Source: Burkholderiales bacterium
Lineage (GTDB): Bacteria > Pseudomonadota > Gammaproteobacteria > Burkholderiales > Burkholderiaceae_C
Direction: 5' to 3'
NCBI GenBank assembly: GCA_021414305.1
Contig: JAIOOS010000028.1
Coordinates: forward strand, 1 to 64,000
Length of the DNA: 64,000 bases
Positions 15,673-23,819 of the stretch are shown here, one piece after another. Position 1 is the first letter of the stretch. Every line of letters begins with the position of its first letter. The position numbers were made by a program, and so were the translations under genes. Below the pieces are notes generated by a model, which saw only the letters and a list, made by a program, of their open reading frames with translations, ran no database searches and was not told the origin of the DNA.

Positions 15673-16893
15673 TCAGTGCGCCGACCACTGGATGGCGCTG
15701 ATGTCGACGCCTTCCTTGAACATGTCCCACAGCGGCGAGAGCTCGCGCAGACGGGCGACACGATCCTTCAGGGTAGACACCACGTAGTCGATTTCTTCCT
15801 CGGTCGTGAAACGGCCGATGGTCATGCGCAGGCTCGAATGCGCGAGCTCGTCGCTGCGGCCGAGCGCCCGCAGCACGTAGCTCGGCTCGAGGCTGGCCGA
15901 AGTGCAGGCCGAGCCCGACGAGACGGCAATGCCCTTCACGCCCATGATCAACGACTCGCCTTCGACGAAGTTGAAGGACATGTTGACGTTGTGCGGCACG
16001 CGCTGCGTCGGGTGGCCGTTGAGGAAGGTCTGCTCGATGCCGGAAAGGCCGTCGATCAGCTTCTTCTGCAGCATGCGGATGCGCTCGCTCTCGGTTCCCA
16101 TTTCCTCGCGGGCGATGCGGAAGGCCTCGCCCATGCCGACGATCTGGTGCGTGGGCAGGGTGCCCGAGCGCATGCCGCGCTCATGGCCGCCGCCGTGCAT
16201 CTGCGCCTCGATCCGCACCCGGGGCTTGCGCCGCACGTAGAGCGCGCCGATGCCCTTGGGGCCATAGGTCTTGTGCGAGGCCAGGCTCATCAGGTCGACT
16301 GGCAGCTTCGCCAGGTCGATCTGCACCTTGCCGGTGGCCTGCGCCGCGTCGACGTGGAAGATGATCCCGCGCTCGCGGCAGAGCGTGCCGATCGCCGCGA
16401 TGTCCTGGATCACGCCGATCTCGTTGTTCACGTACATGACCGAGACGAGGATCGTGTCGGGCCGCAGCGCCGCCTTCAGCTTCTCGAAATCGAGCAGGCC
16501 GTCTTCCTCGACGTCGAGGTAGGTCACCTCGAAGCCCTGACGCTCGAGCTCGCGCATGGTGTCGAGCACCGCCTTGTGCTCGGTCTTCACCGTGACGAGG
16601 TGCTTGCCCTTGGTCTTGTAGAACTGGGCCGCGCCCTTCAGTGCCAGGTTGTCGGACTCGGTGGCGCCCGAGGTCCAGATGATCTCGCGCGGGTCGGCCC
16701 CGACCAGCGCCGCCACCTCTTCCCGCGCCTTCTCGACCGCCGCTTCCGCTTCCCAGCCCCAGGCGTGGCTGCGCGACGCGGGGTTGCCGAAGTGCTCGCG
16801 CAACCACGGGATCATCGCGTCGACGACGCGCTGGTCCACCGGCGTCGTCGCGCCGTAGTCCATGTAGATCGGGAAATGCGGGGTCATGTCCAT
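15673..16893 (-). CDS. iscS: Cysteine desulfurase IscS
   Basis: A 406-aa PLP enzyme converting cysteine to alanine and an enzyme-bound persulfide, the sulfur source for IscU and for tRNA thiolation. It opens with PIYMDYGATTPVD. It has the PLP lysine in SLASHKTYGPKGIGALYVR and the catalytic cysteine in the mobile loop SSGSACTSASLEPSYVLRAL. The length fits group I desulfurases. Two in-frame ATGs (16893 and 16887) are possible; I keep the first. It follows iscR by 10 nt. Confidence 0.98.
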   Translation of the reverse strand: MDMTPHFPIYMDYGATTPVDQRVVDAMIPWLREHFGNPASRSHAWGWEAEAAVEKAREEVAALVGADPREIIWTSGATESDNLALKGAAQFYKTKGKHLVTVKTEHKAVLDTMRELERQGFEVTYLDVEEDGLLDFEKLKAALRPDTILVSVMYVNNEIGVIQDIAAIGTLCRERGIIFHVDAAQATGKVQIDLAKLPVDLMSLASHKTYGPKGIGALYVRRKPRVRIEAQMHGGGHERGMRSGTLPTHQIVGMGEAFRIAREEMGTESERIRMLQKKLIDGLSGIEQTFLNGHPTQRVPHNVNMSFNFVEGESLIMGVKGIAVSSGSACTSASLEPSYVLRALGRSDELAHSSLRMTIGRFTTEEEIDYVVSTLKDRVARLRELSPLWDMFKEGVDISAIQWSAH

Positions 16894-16903
16894 GGCGAAA
16901 GGC

Positions 16904-17437
16904 TTACTTCGAGAAAGCCGCCCCCAGCGCGAACACCGAGTTCGGCGCGGTGATCTTGATCGGCTTGACGACCGGCGTGGTCGAAATCGCCCGCTTGACC
17001 GGGTGCTCCTCGATCGAGACACCCTTGGCGATCTGTTCATCGACCAGCTTCTTCAGCGACACCGAGTCGAGAAACTCGATCATCTTGGAGTTCAGGCTGG
17101 CCCACAGGTCGTGCGTCATGCAGCGGCCGGCGTCCTCGCCCATGCAGTTTTCCTTGCCGGCGCAGCCGGTCGCGTCGATCGGCTCGTCGACGGCGACGAT
17201 GATGTCGGCAACGGTGATCTCCTCGGACTTGCGGCCGAGCGAATAACCGCCGCCAGGGCCGCGGGTGCTTTCCACCAGCTCGTGCCGGCGGAGCTTGCCG
17301 AACAGCTGCTCCAGGTAGGACAGGGAGATCTGCTGCCGGGCGCTGATCGCCGCCAGGGCGACCGGGCCCGAATGCTCGCGCAGGGCGAGGTCGATCATGG
17401 CGGTCACCGCAAAACGGCCTTTGGTGGTCAAACGCAT
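16904..17437 (-). CDS. iscR: Fe-S-sensing transcription regulator IscR
   Basis: A 177-aa Rrf2-family repressor. With its [2Fe-2S] cluster it shuts down the isc operon, and without it the operon is derepressed. The winged helix occupies the N-terminal 70 residues (MRLTTKGRFAVTAMIDLA, RGPGGGYSLGR). Cluster ligands are C92, C98 and C106, with H109 nearby; the last cysteine is two residues further along than in E. coli. GAGGAGTG precedes the ATG at 17437. It is first in the isc operon, with two type-1 IscR boxes upstream. Confidence 0.97.
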   Translation of the reverse strand: MRLTTKGRFAVTAMIDLALREHSGPVALAAISARQQISLSYLEQLFGKLRRHELVESTRGPGGGYSLGRKSEEITVADIIVAVDEPIDATGCAGKENCMGEDAGRCMTHDLWASLNSKMIEFLDSVSLKKLVDEQIAKGVSIEEHPVKRAISTTPVVKPIKITAPNSVFALGAAFSK

Positions 17438-17527
17438 GTAAAGCACTCCTCGGGTTCGGTGTCGGATCCGCTGGGTTGCGGGGTGCTGGCGGCTTGGCAA
17501 AAACCGAGCCGCCGAGTCGCCTTTTCC

Positions 17528-17581
17528 TATCCCGACCGATTTAGTCGAGTATAGAGGAAACCGACTGATTCGGTCGAGATT
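17528..17581. promoter_or_regulatory. Tandem type-1 IscR binding sites
   Basis: The first 25-mer (17528-17552) matches the type-1 consensus perfectly in its central five and right ten bases (AGTCGAGTAT) and 6 of 10 on the left. The second (17557-17581) has GACT-GATTC-GGTC at its centre and 7 of 10 in each arm. Centres are 29 bp apart. The arrangement mirrors the two sites at the E. coli iscR promoter and implies autorepression. Confidence 0.85.
17548..17577 (-). promoter_or_regulatory. isc operon promoter
   Basis: On the minus strand TCGACC (17572-17577), an 18-bp spacer and TATACT (17548-17553) form a sigma-70-type promoter about 110 nt before iscR. Both hexamers lie inside the two IscR boxes, so bound IscR would block RNA polymerase. 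Confidence 0.65.
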
Positions 17582-17626
17582 GGGGGGATTGGTTCCCCTT
17601 CAAGGCCAGGGGCGATTCGGCCGGGC

Positions 17627-19750
17627 CTAGCGCGACGCCTTGGGCGCCGCGGCGATCGGGATGACATTGTCGACGCCCGGTGCGCCGAACGCCTGCTCGC
17701 GCAGGGCCGCGAGCTGGTCGCGCAGCCGCGCCGCCTTCTCGAACTCGAGGTTGCGGGCGTGGTCGAGCATCTGCTTTTCCAGCAGCTTGATCCGCTTGCC
17801 GAGGTCCTTTTCGCTCATCACCTCGGTCAGCGTCGACTCCTTGGCCAGGCGCAACTCTTCCTTGGCGCTCTTGTCGCTGTAGACGCCGTCGATCATTTCC
17901 TTGATCCGCTTGACGATGCTGACAGGGGTGATGCCCTCGGCCAGGTTGTGCGCCGTCTGCCGGGCCCGACGCCGCTCGGTCTCGCCGATCGCCAGCTTCA
18001 TGGAGTCGGTCAACTGGTCGGCATAGAGGATCGCCTTGCCGTTCAGATTGCGCGCTGCCCGGCCGATCGTCTGGATCAGGCTTCGCTCCGAGCGCAGGAA
18101 CCCCTCCTTGTCGGCATCGAGGATCGCCACCAGCGACACCTCGGGGATGTCGAGGCCTTCACGCAGCAGGTTGATGCCCACCAGCACGTCGAAGGTGCCC
18201 AGGCGCAGGTCGCGCAGGATCTCGACCCGCTCCACGGTCTCGATGTCGCTGTGCAGGTAGCGCACCTTGACGCCGTTGTCGGCGAGGTAGTCGGTGAGCT
18301 GCTCGGCCATGCGCTTGGTCAGGGTGGTGATCAGCACCCGCTCGTTCACCTCGACCCGCTCGCGGATCTCCTGGAGGACGTCGTCGACCTGGTGGGTCGC
18401 CGGGCGAACCTCGACCAGGGGGTCGATGAGCCCGGTCGGTCGCACCAGCTGCTCGACCACCTGGCCGGCATGCTCCTTCTCGTAGGTCGCCGGCGTCGCC
18501 GAGACGAACACCACCTGGCGCATCTTGGCCTCGAACTCCTCGAACTTTAGCGGCCGGTTGTCGAGCGCCGAGGGCAGGCGAAAACCGTAGTCGACGAGCG
18601 TCGTCTTCCTCGCCCGGTCGCCGTTGTACATGCCGCCGAGCTGGCCGATCATGACGTGGCTCTCGTCGAGGAACATCAGCGCGTCCTTGGGCAGGTAGTC
18701 GACCATCGTCGCCGGCGGCTGGCCGGGCGCGGCGCCGGAGAGATGCCGGGTGTAGTTCTCGATTCCCTTGCAGTGGCCGATCTCCTGCAGCATCTCCAGG
18801 TCGAACCGGGTCCGCTGCTCGAGCCGCTGCGCCTCGACCAGCTTGCCGGCCTTGACCAGCTCGTCGAGCCGGCCGCGCAGCTCCTCCTTGATCGTCTCGA
18901 TCGCCGAAACCACCCGGCCGCGCGGCGTTGCGTAGTGGCTCGCGGGGTAGATGACGAAGCGCGGAATCTTCTGCCGGATCCGGCCGGTGAGCGGATCGAA
19001 CAGGGTCAGCGACTCGAGCTCGTCGTCGAACAGCTCGATCCGCACCGCCAGCTCGCTGTGCTCGGCTGGGAAGACGTCGATCGTGTCGCCGCGCACCCGG
19101 AAGGTGCCGCGGCTGAAGTCGGTCTCGTTGCGCGAGTACTGCATCCGGATCAGGTGGGCGATCGCGTCGCGCTGGCCGAGCTTGTCGCCGGTGCGCATGA
19201 TCATCCGCATCTCGGTGTAGTCCTCGGGCGCGCCGATGCCGTAGATCGCGCTCACCGAGGCGACGACGATCACGTCGCGCCGCTCGAGCACGCTCTTGGT
19301 CGCCGAGAGCCGCATCTGCTCGATGTGCTCGTTGATCGCGCTGTCCTTTTCGATGAACAGGTCGCGCTGCGGCACATAGGCCTCGGGTTGGTAGTAGTCG
19401 TAGTAGCTGACGAAGTACTCGACCGCGTTCTTCGGAAAGAACTCGCGGAACTCGGCGTAGAGCTGCGCGGCGAGCGTCTTGTTCGGCGCGAAGACGATCG
19501 CCGGCCGGCCGATCTGGGCGATCACGTTGGCCATGGTGAAGGTCTTGCCGGAGCCGGTGACGCCGAGCAGGGTCTGGAAGCTCAGGCCGTCACGAATGCC
19601 TTCGACCAGACCCTTGATCGCCAGCGGCTGGTCACCGGCCGGCTCGTACGGCTTCCACAGCTGGAACGGCGAGTCCGGGTAGCTGACGAAGACGCCTTCA
19701 CGCTCGGCAACGGGCTCCGCGGCGGGGTCGAGATCGGCGATTTCTGGCAT
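17627..19750 (-). CDS. uvrB: UvrABC excinuclease subunit B
   Basis: A 707-aa DNA-damage-verifying helicase-like subunit of nucleotide excision repair. Motifs in order are GVTGSGKTFTM (Walker A, about residue 55), the beta-hairpin region VSYYDYYQPEAYVP, FLDESHVMIGQ (Walker B), SATP, the GINLLREGLDIPEVSLVAILDADKEGF-type motif V-VI region, and a C-terminal UVR domain (ARNLEFEKAARLRDQL) that binds UvrC. The start ATG 19750 (MPEIADLD) precedes the family's conserved F-x-L-x-x-x-Y-x-P-x-G-D-Q-P by about 30 residues. The same frame stays open for another 3.9 kb upstream, across the antisense of other genes, as a base-composition artefact. Confidence 0.97.
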   Translation of the reverse strand: MPEIADLDPAAEPVAEREGVFVSYPDSPFQLWKPYEPAGDQPLAIKGLVEGIRDGLSFQTLLGVTGSGKTFTMANVIAQIGRPAIVFAPNKTLAAQLYAEFREFFPKNAVEYFVSYYDYYQPEAYVPQRDLFIEKDSAINEHIEQMRLSATKSVLERRDVIVVASVSAIYGIGAPEDYTEMRMIMRTGDKLGQRDAIAHLIRMQYSRNETDFSRGTFRVRGDTIDVFPAEHSELAVRIELFDDELESLTLFDPLTGRIRQKIPRFVIYPASHYATPRGRVVSAIETIKEELRGRLDELVKAGKLVEAQRLEQRTRFDLEMLQEIGHCKGIENYTRHLSGAAPGQPPATMVDYLPKDALMFLDESHVMIGQLGGMYNGDRARKTTLVDYGFRLPSALDNRPLKFEEFEAKMRQVVFVSATPATYEKEHAGQVVEQLVRPTGLIDPLVEVRPATHQVDDVLQEIRERVEVNERVLITTLTKRMAEQLTDYLADNGVKVRYLHSDIETVERVEILRDLRLGTFDVLVGINLLREGLDIPEVSLVAILDADKEGFLRSERSLIQTIGRAARNLNGKAILYADQLTDSMKLAIGETERRRARQTAHNLAEGITPVSIVKRIKEMIDGVYSDKSAKEELRLAKESTLTEVMSEKDLGKRIKLLEKQMLDHARNLEFEKAARLRDQLAALREQAFGAPGVDNVIPIAAAPKASR

Positions 19751-19768
19751 GGCAGATAAAATGGGCAG

Positions 19769-19905
19769 GTGCTTCGCCGTTCTGAGCGAAACCGGACACG
19801 GTAACGCAAAGGCCTCTTCGGGGCAAAGGCGCGAAGCAGGCGAGAGGTGGCAGATGAAGCCGCCTGCGCCGATTCCAAGCACATAGCGCGCCCAAAGGCG
19901 CGCCC
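19769..19905 (+). ncRNA. Candidate structured leader RNA (GEMM-like) upstream of the aminotransferase gene
   Basis: A TAAAAT -10-like element (19757-19762) would start RNA at about 19769. The RNA then has P1 TGCTTCGC / GCGAAGCA (19770-19777, 19831-19838) enclosing GCGAAACCG-GACA-CGGTAACGCAAAGG and a UUCG-type hairpin. The GCGAAACC and ACGCAAAG elements around a GNNA-capped stem resemble GEMM (c-di-GMP-I) aptamers, though other conserved parts are not clear. The 3' strand of P1 overlaps GCAGGCG, which can pair instead with CGCCTGC (19861-19867), and a GCGCGCC-CAAA-GGCGCGC hairpin precedes the ribosome-binding site. Class assignment is tentative. Confidence 0.35.
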
Positions 19906-19921
19906 ACGAGGACCGATTCCG

Positions 19922-21124
19922 ATGCCTTCGCTCTTCGACGCCGTCGAGATGGCGCCCCGCGACCCGATCCTGGGCCTGAACGAGCAATTCGCCGCCGATC
20001 CCAACCCCGCCAAGGTCAATCTCGGCGTCGGCGTCTACTACGACGAGAACGGCAAGCTGCCGATCCTGCGCTGCGTCCGCGCCGCCGAGCAGATGCTGAT
20101 CGAGGCGGCCAAGCCGCGCGGCTACCTGCCCATCGACGGCATTGCCGCGTACGACGCCGCGACCCAGGCGCTGGTGTTCGGTGCCGACCACCCGGCGAGA
20201 AAGGCCGGCCGGATCGCCACGGTGCAGGCCGTCGGCGGCACCGGCGGGCTGAAGGTCGGCGCCGATCTCCTGCAGCGCATGAATCCGAAGGCACGCGTGC
20301 TGATCAGCGAGCCGAGCTGGGAAAACCACCGCGCCCTGTTCGAAGGCGCCGGCTTCGAGGTCGGCACCTACGCGTACTACGACCCAGCGAGGAAGGACGT
20401 CGACTTCCCCGCCATGCGCGCGGCGCTCGAGGCGGCCGAGCCCGGAACCATCGTCGTCCTGCACGCCTGCTGCCACAACCCGACCGGCTGCGACCTCACG
20501 GCGGCGCAATGGGCGGAGATCGTGCCCGTCCTGGTGAAGGGCAAGCTGGTGCCCTTCCTCGACATGGCCTACCAGGGCTTCGGCGACGGCATCGCCGAGG
20601 ACGGCCTCGCCGTCCAGCTCTGCGTCGCCGCCGGCCTCGACTGCCTCGTCGCCACCAGCTTCTCGAAGAGCTTCTCGCTCTACGGCGAGCGGGTCGGCGC
20701 CCTCTCGGTCGTCTGCGCCAGCGCCGACGAGGCCGCGCGCGTGCTGAGCCAGCTCAAGCGCGTGATCCGCACCAACTACTCCAACCCGCCGACGCACGGC
20801 GCCGCGGTCGTCGCCCACGTGCTGGCGACGCCGGCGCTGCGCGCGATGTGGGAAGAAGAGCTCGCCGGCATGCGCGAGCGCATCAAGCGGATGCGCCTCG
20901 AGCTGCGCCGCCGGCTGGAGGCCGCCGGGGCGAGCATCGACACCGAGTTCATCACCCGCCAGCGCGGCATGTTCAGCTATTCCGGCCTCGGCAAGGCGCA
21001 GATGCAACGTCTGCGCAGCGAGTTCGGCATCTACGGCGTCGACTCGGGGCGGATCTGCGTCGCCGCCCTGAACGACGCCAACCTCGACGCCGTCGTCTCG
21101 GCGATCGTCAAAGTCAGCCCCTAG
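19922..21124 (+). CDS. Aspartate/aromatic aminotransferase (class I)
   Basis: A 400-aa aminotransferase of the AspC/TyrB subfamily, moving amino groups between aspartate or aromatic amino acids and 2-oxoglutarate. Landmarks are NLGVGVYYDENGKLP near residue 33, HACCHNPTG (181-189), the aspartate of DMAYQGF, the PLP lysine K249 in ATSFSKSFSLYGERVG and the substrate-binding arginine near the C-terminus. The start is ATG 19922 with GAGGA about 10 nt upstream. It diverges from uvrB and is followed after 15 nt by phaZ, and a structured leader lies upstream. Confidence 0.94.
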   Translation: MPSLFDAVEMAPRDPILGLNEQFAADPNPAKVNLGVGVYYDENGKLPILRCVRAAEQMLIEAAKPRGYLPIDGIAAYDAATQALVFGADHPARKAGRIATVQAVGGTGGLKVGADLLQRMNPKARVLISEPSWENHRALFEGAGFEVGTYAYYDPARKDVDFPAMRAALEAAEPGTIVVLHACCHNPTGCDLTAAQWAEIVPVLVKGKLVPFLDMAYQGFGDGIAEDGLAVQLCVAAGLDCLVATSFSKSFSLYGERVGALSVVCASADEAARVLSQLKRVIRTNYSNPPTHGAAVVAHVLATPALRAMWEEELAGMRERIKRMRLELRRRLEAAGASIDTEFITRQRGMFSYSGLGKAQMQRLRSEFGIYGVDSGRICVAALNDANLDAVVSAIVKVSP

Positions 21125-21139
21125 AGGAACCCCCCGCCC

Positions 21140-22504
21140 ATGATGCTTTACGAGTGGTACGAAGCGCAGCGCGCGCTCCTGAGCCCGTTCTCCGAGTTCG
21201 CCAGCGCGTCGTCCAAGCTCTACAACCACCCGCTCTCGCTGTTCGCCCATACGCCGATGGCGCATCGGGTCTCGGCCGGGCTCGAGTTGATGCATCGCCT
21301 GGCCAAGGACTACGAGAAGCCCGAGTTCAACATCCGCTCGGTGCAGATCGACGGCAACGAGGTCGCCGTCCACGAGCAGGTCGCCGTCCTCAAGCCCTTC
21401 TGCCGCCTGGTGCGCTTCAAGCGCTTCACCGACGACCTGCCGACGCTGCAGCGCATCAAGGCGCAGCCGACGGTGCTGGTGGTGGCGCCCCTGTCCGGCC
21501 ACCACTCGACGCTCCTGCGCGAGACGATCCGAAAGCTCCTCGAGGACCACAAGGTCTACATCACCGACTGGACCGACGCGCGCATGGTCCCGGCCGACAA
21601 GGGCCCGTTCCACCTCGACGACTACGTCGCCTACATCCAGGAATTCATCCGCTCGATCGGCCCCGAGGTGCACGTCATCTCGGTCTGCCAGCCGACCGTG
21701 CCGGTGCTGGCGGCGATCGCGCTCATGGCCAGCAACGGCGAGCCGACGCCGCGGACCATGACGATGATGGGCGGCCCGATCGACGCCCGCAAGAGCCCGA
21801 CCGCCGTCAACAACCTGGCAACCAACAAGAGCCACTCCTGGTTCGAGAACAACGTCATCTACCGGGTGCCGGTGAACTATCCCGGGGCCGGCCGCGCGGT
21901 CTACCCGGGCTTCCTGCAGCACGCCGGATTCGTGGCGATGAACCCCGACCGGCACCTGAAGTCGCACTACGACTACTTTCTCGACCTGGTGCGCGGCGAC
22001 GGCGACAAGTCCGATTTCCACCGCGACTTCTACGACGAGTACAACGCGGTGCTCGACATGCCGGCCGAGTACTACCTGGACACGATCAAGACCGTGTTCC
22101 AGGACTTCGCACTGGCCAACGGCAGCTGGAAGGTGAAGGGCCAGCTCGTCCGGCCGCAGGACATCACGACCACGGCGCTGCTGACGATCGAGGGCGAGCT
22201 CGACGACATCTCCGGGGCCGGCCAGACCCGCGCGGCGCACGCCCTGTGCACCGGCGTCCCGGCCGACCGCCAGTTCCACTACGACGCCGTCGGTGCCGGC
22301 CACTACGGCATCTTCTCGGGGCGCCGCTGGCGCGAGAAGGTCTACCCGCGCGTGCGCGAGTTCATCGCCTCGCACGAGGGGCCGCACGCCGGCGCCGCGA
22401 CGAAGCGGCCGACGAAGCGGATGCTGGGCACCTCGGACAGCGGCACCGTGACGGCGAAGAAGCCGGCGCGCGCGCCGGTGCGCCGCAAGCGCCTGGCCGC
22501 CTGA
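21140..22504 (+). CDS. phaZ: Intracellular PHB depolymerase
   Basis: A 454-aa enzyme that mobilises stored poly-3-hydroxybutyrate inside the cell. It matches the Ralstonia PhaZ1 type: the nucleophile is a cysteine, C183 in VISVCQPTVPV, and D355 (EGELDD) and H388 (GAGHYG) complete a triad at exactly the positions known from that family. There is no signal peptide, as expected for a granule-associated cytoplasmic enzyme. The C-terminal 50 residues are Lys/Arg/Thr-rich. It is 15 nt behind the aminotransferase and 11 nt ahead of rsxB, so the four genes may be one transcript. Confidence 0.95.
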   Translation: MMLYEWYEAQRALLSPFSEFASASSKLYNHPLSLFAHTPMAHRVSAGLELMHRLAKDYEKPEFNIRSVQIDGNEVAVHEQVAVLKPFCRLVRFKRFTDDLPTLQRIKAQPTVLVVAPLSGHHSTLLRETIRKLLEDHKVYITDWTDARMVPADKGPFHLDDYVAYIQEFIRSIGPEVHVISVCQPTVPVLAAIALMASNGEPTPRTMTMMGGPIDARKSPTAVNNLATNKSHSWFENNVIYRVPVNYPGAGRAVYPGFLQHAGFVAMNPDRHLKSHYDYFLDLVRGDGDKSDFHRDFYDEYNAVLDMPAEYYLDTIKTVFQDFALANGSWKVKGQLVRPQDITTTALLTIEGELDDISGAGQTRAAHALCTGVPADRQFHYDAVGAGHYGIFSGRRWREKVYPRVREFIASHEGPHAGAATKRPTKRMLGTSDSGTVTAKKPARAPVRRKRLAA

Positions 22505-22515
22505 CCGGGCCGACC

Positions 22516-23124
22516 ATGACCGGGGCCGCCCTCGCCGCCTCGTTGCTCGACGCGCTGCCGCAGACGCAGTGCACCCGCTGCGGCTACCCCGACTGCCGCG
22601 GCTATGCCGAGGCGATCGCCGCCGGGGAGGCCGAGGTGAATCGTTGCCCGCCGGGCGGCGCCGAAGGCGTGGCCCGGCTGGCGAGCATCGCCGGCCGGAC
22701 CGCCCTGCCGCTGGACCCTGAATGCGGCAACGAGGCGCCGCGGGCGGTGGCGGCGATCGACGAAAGCGCGTGCATCGGCTGCGCGCTCTGCCTGAAGGCC
22801 TGCCCGACCGATGCGATCCTCGGCTCGGCGACACGCATGCACACGGTCGTCGCCAGCCTGTGCACGGGCTGCGAGCTCTGCCTGCCGGTGTGCCCCGTCG
22901 ATTGCATCGCCCTCGTGCCGGCCAGCGGCGAGCGTACCGGCTGGGACGCCTGGAGCCCGGCCGAGGCCGAGCAGGCGCGGCGCCGCTACGAGCTGCACCG
23001 GCGGCGGCTGGGCGCCCCGAAGTTGCCGGCCGCGGTGACCGCGCTGCAAGGCGCCGCCTCGAACCGCCAGGAAGCCATCGCGGCCGCGATTGCCCGCGCC
23101 CGCGCGGCGCGCGCCGGGTCCTGA
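22516..23124 (+). CDS. rsxB: RsxB/RnfB-type iron-sulfur protein
   Basis: A 202-aa electron-transfer protein. The N-terminal part has a 4Fe-4S pattern TQCTRCGYPDCRGYAEAI followed by RCPPGG, and two ferredoxin-type repeats follow, CIGCALCLKACP and CTGCELCLPVCP. The usual N-terminal membrane helix of RnfB is absent, so the protein starts straight at the Fe-S domain. No other rnf/rsx genes are nearby, yet nth follows as it does at the end of rsx operons. The electron partners are therefore unknown. Confidence 0.88.
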   Translation: MTGAALAASLLDALPQTQCTRCGYPDCRGYAEAIAAGEAEVNRCPPGGAEGVARLASIAGRTALPLDPECGNEAPRAVAAIDESACIGCALCLKACPTDAILGSATRMHTVVASLCTGCELCLPVCPVDCIALVPASGERTGWDAWSPAEAEQARRRYELHRRRLGAPKLPAAVTALQGAASNRQEAIAAAIARARAARAGS

Positions 23125-23153
23125 ACGAACCGCAGCCCGGGCCGACGACCACG

Positions 23154-23804
23154 ATGAAAGACGCCGCCATCGTCCCGTTCTTCGCGACCCTGCGCGATGC
23201 CAACCCCGACCCGTCGAGCGAGCTCGAATACGCGAGCGTGTTCGAGCTGCTCGCCGCGGTGCTGCTGTCGGCCCAGGCCACCGACCGCGGCGTCAACAAG
23301 GCGACGCGGCACCTGTTCGCGATCGCGCCGACGCCGCAGAAGATGCTCGCCCTCGGGCAAGCCGGGCTCGAGGACGCGATCAAGACGATCGGCCTGTTTC
23401 GCGCCAAGGCGAAAAACCTGCTCGCCACCTGCCGCATCCTGGTCGAGGAGCACGGCGGCCAGGTGCCGCGCACGCGGGAAGCGCTCGAGGCCCTGCCGGG
23501 CGTCGGCCGCAAGACCGCCAACGTCGTTCTCAACGTCGCCTTCGGCGAGCCGACCCTGGCGGTCGACACGCACGTCTTTCGGGTCGCCAACCGGACCGGC
23601 CTGGCGGTCGGCAGCACGCCGCTCGAGGTCGAGACGATGCTGCTGGCGCGCGTGCCGGAGGAGTTCCTGGCGAATGCGCACCACTGGCTGATCCTGCACG
23701 GCCGCTATGTCTGCCTGGCGCGCCGGCCGCTCTGCGAGATCTGCGCGGTGGCGCGCTGGTGCGACTCGGCACCGGCCCTGCTCGCCGCCGCACGCGCCGC
23801 CTAG
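23154..23804 (+). CDS. nth: Endonuclease III
   Basis: A 216-aa base-excision-repair glycosylase and AP lyase that removes oxidised pyrimidines. The helix-hairpin-helix LPGVGRKTANVVLNVAFG carries the catalytic lysine, and the aspartate is in VDTHVFRVANR. The C-terminal 4Fe-4S ligands follow the C-x6-C-x2-C-x5-C pattern (CLARRPLCEICAVARWC). Start ATG 23154 lies 29 nt after rsxB. It converges with btuF across 15 nt. Confidence 0.97.
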   Translation: MKDAAIVPFFATLRDANPDPSSELEYASVFELLAAVLLSAQATDRGVNKATRHLFAIAPTPQKMLALGQAGLEDAIKTIGLFRAKAKNLLATCRILVEEHGGQVPRTREALEALPGVGRKTANVVLNVAFGEPTLAVDTHVFRVANRTGLAVGSTPLEVETMLLARVPEEFLANAHHWLILHGRYVCLARRPLCEICAVARWCDSAPALLAAARAA

Positions 23805-23819
23805 CGCCTGTCGGCGGGC

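Noticed and set aside
17627..23617. A single open frame of 1996 codons on the minus strand
   Set aside because: Its first 707 C-terminal codons are uvrB. The rest is antisense to the aminotransferase, phaZ, rsxB and nth, with Arg/Gly/Ala-rich sequence typical of GC-biased shadow frames.
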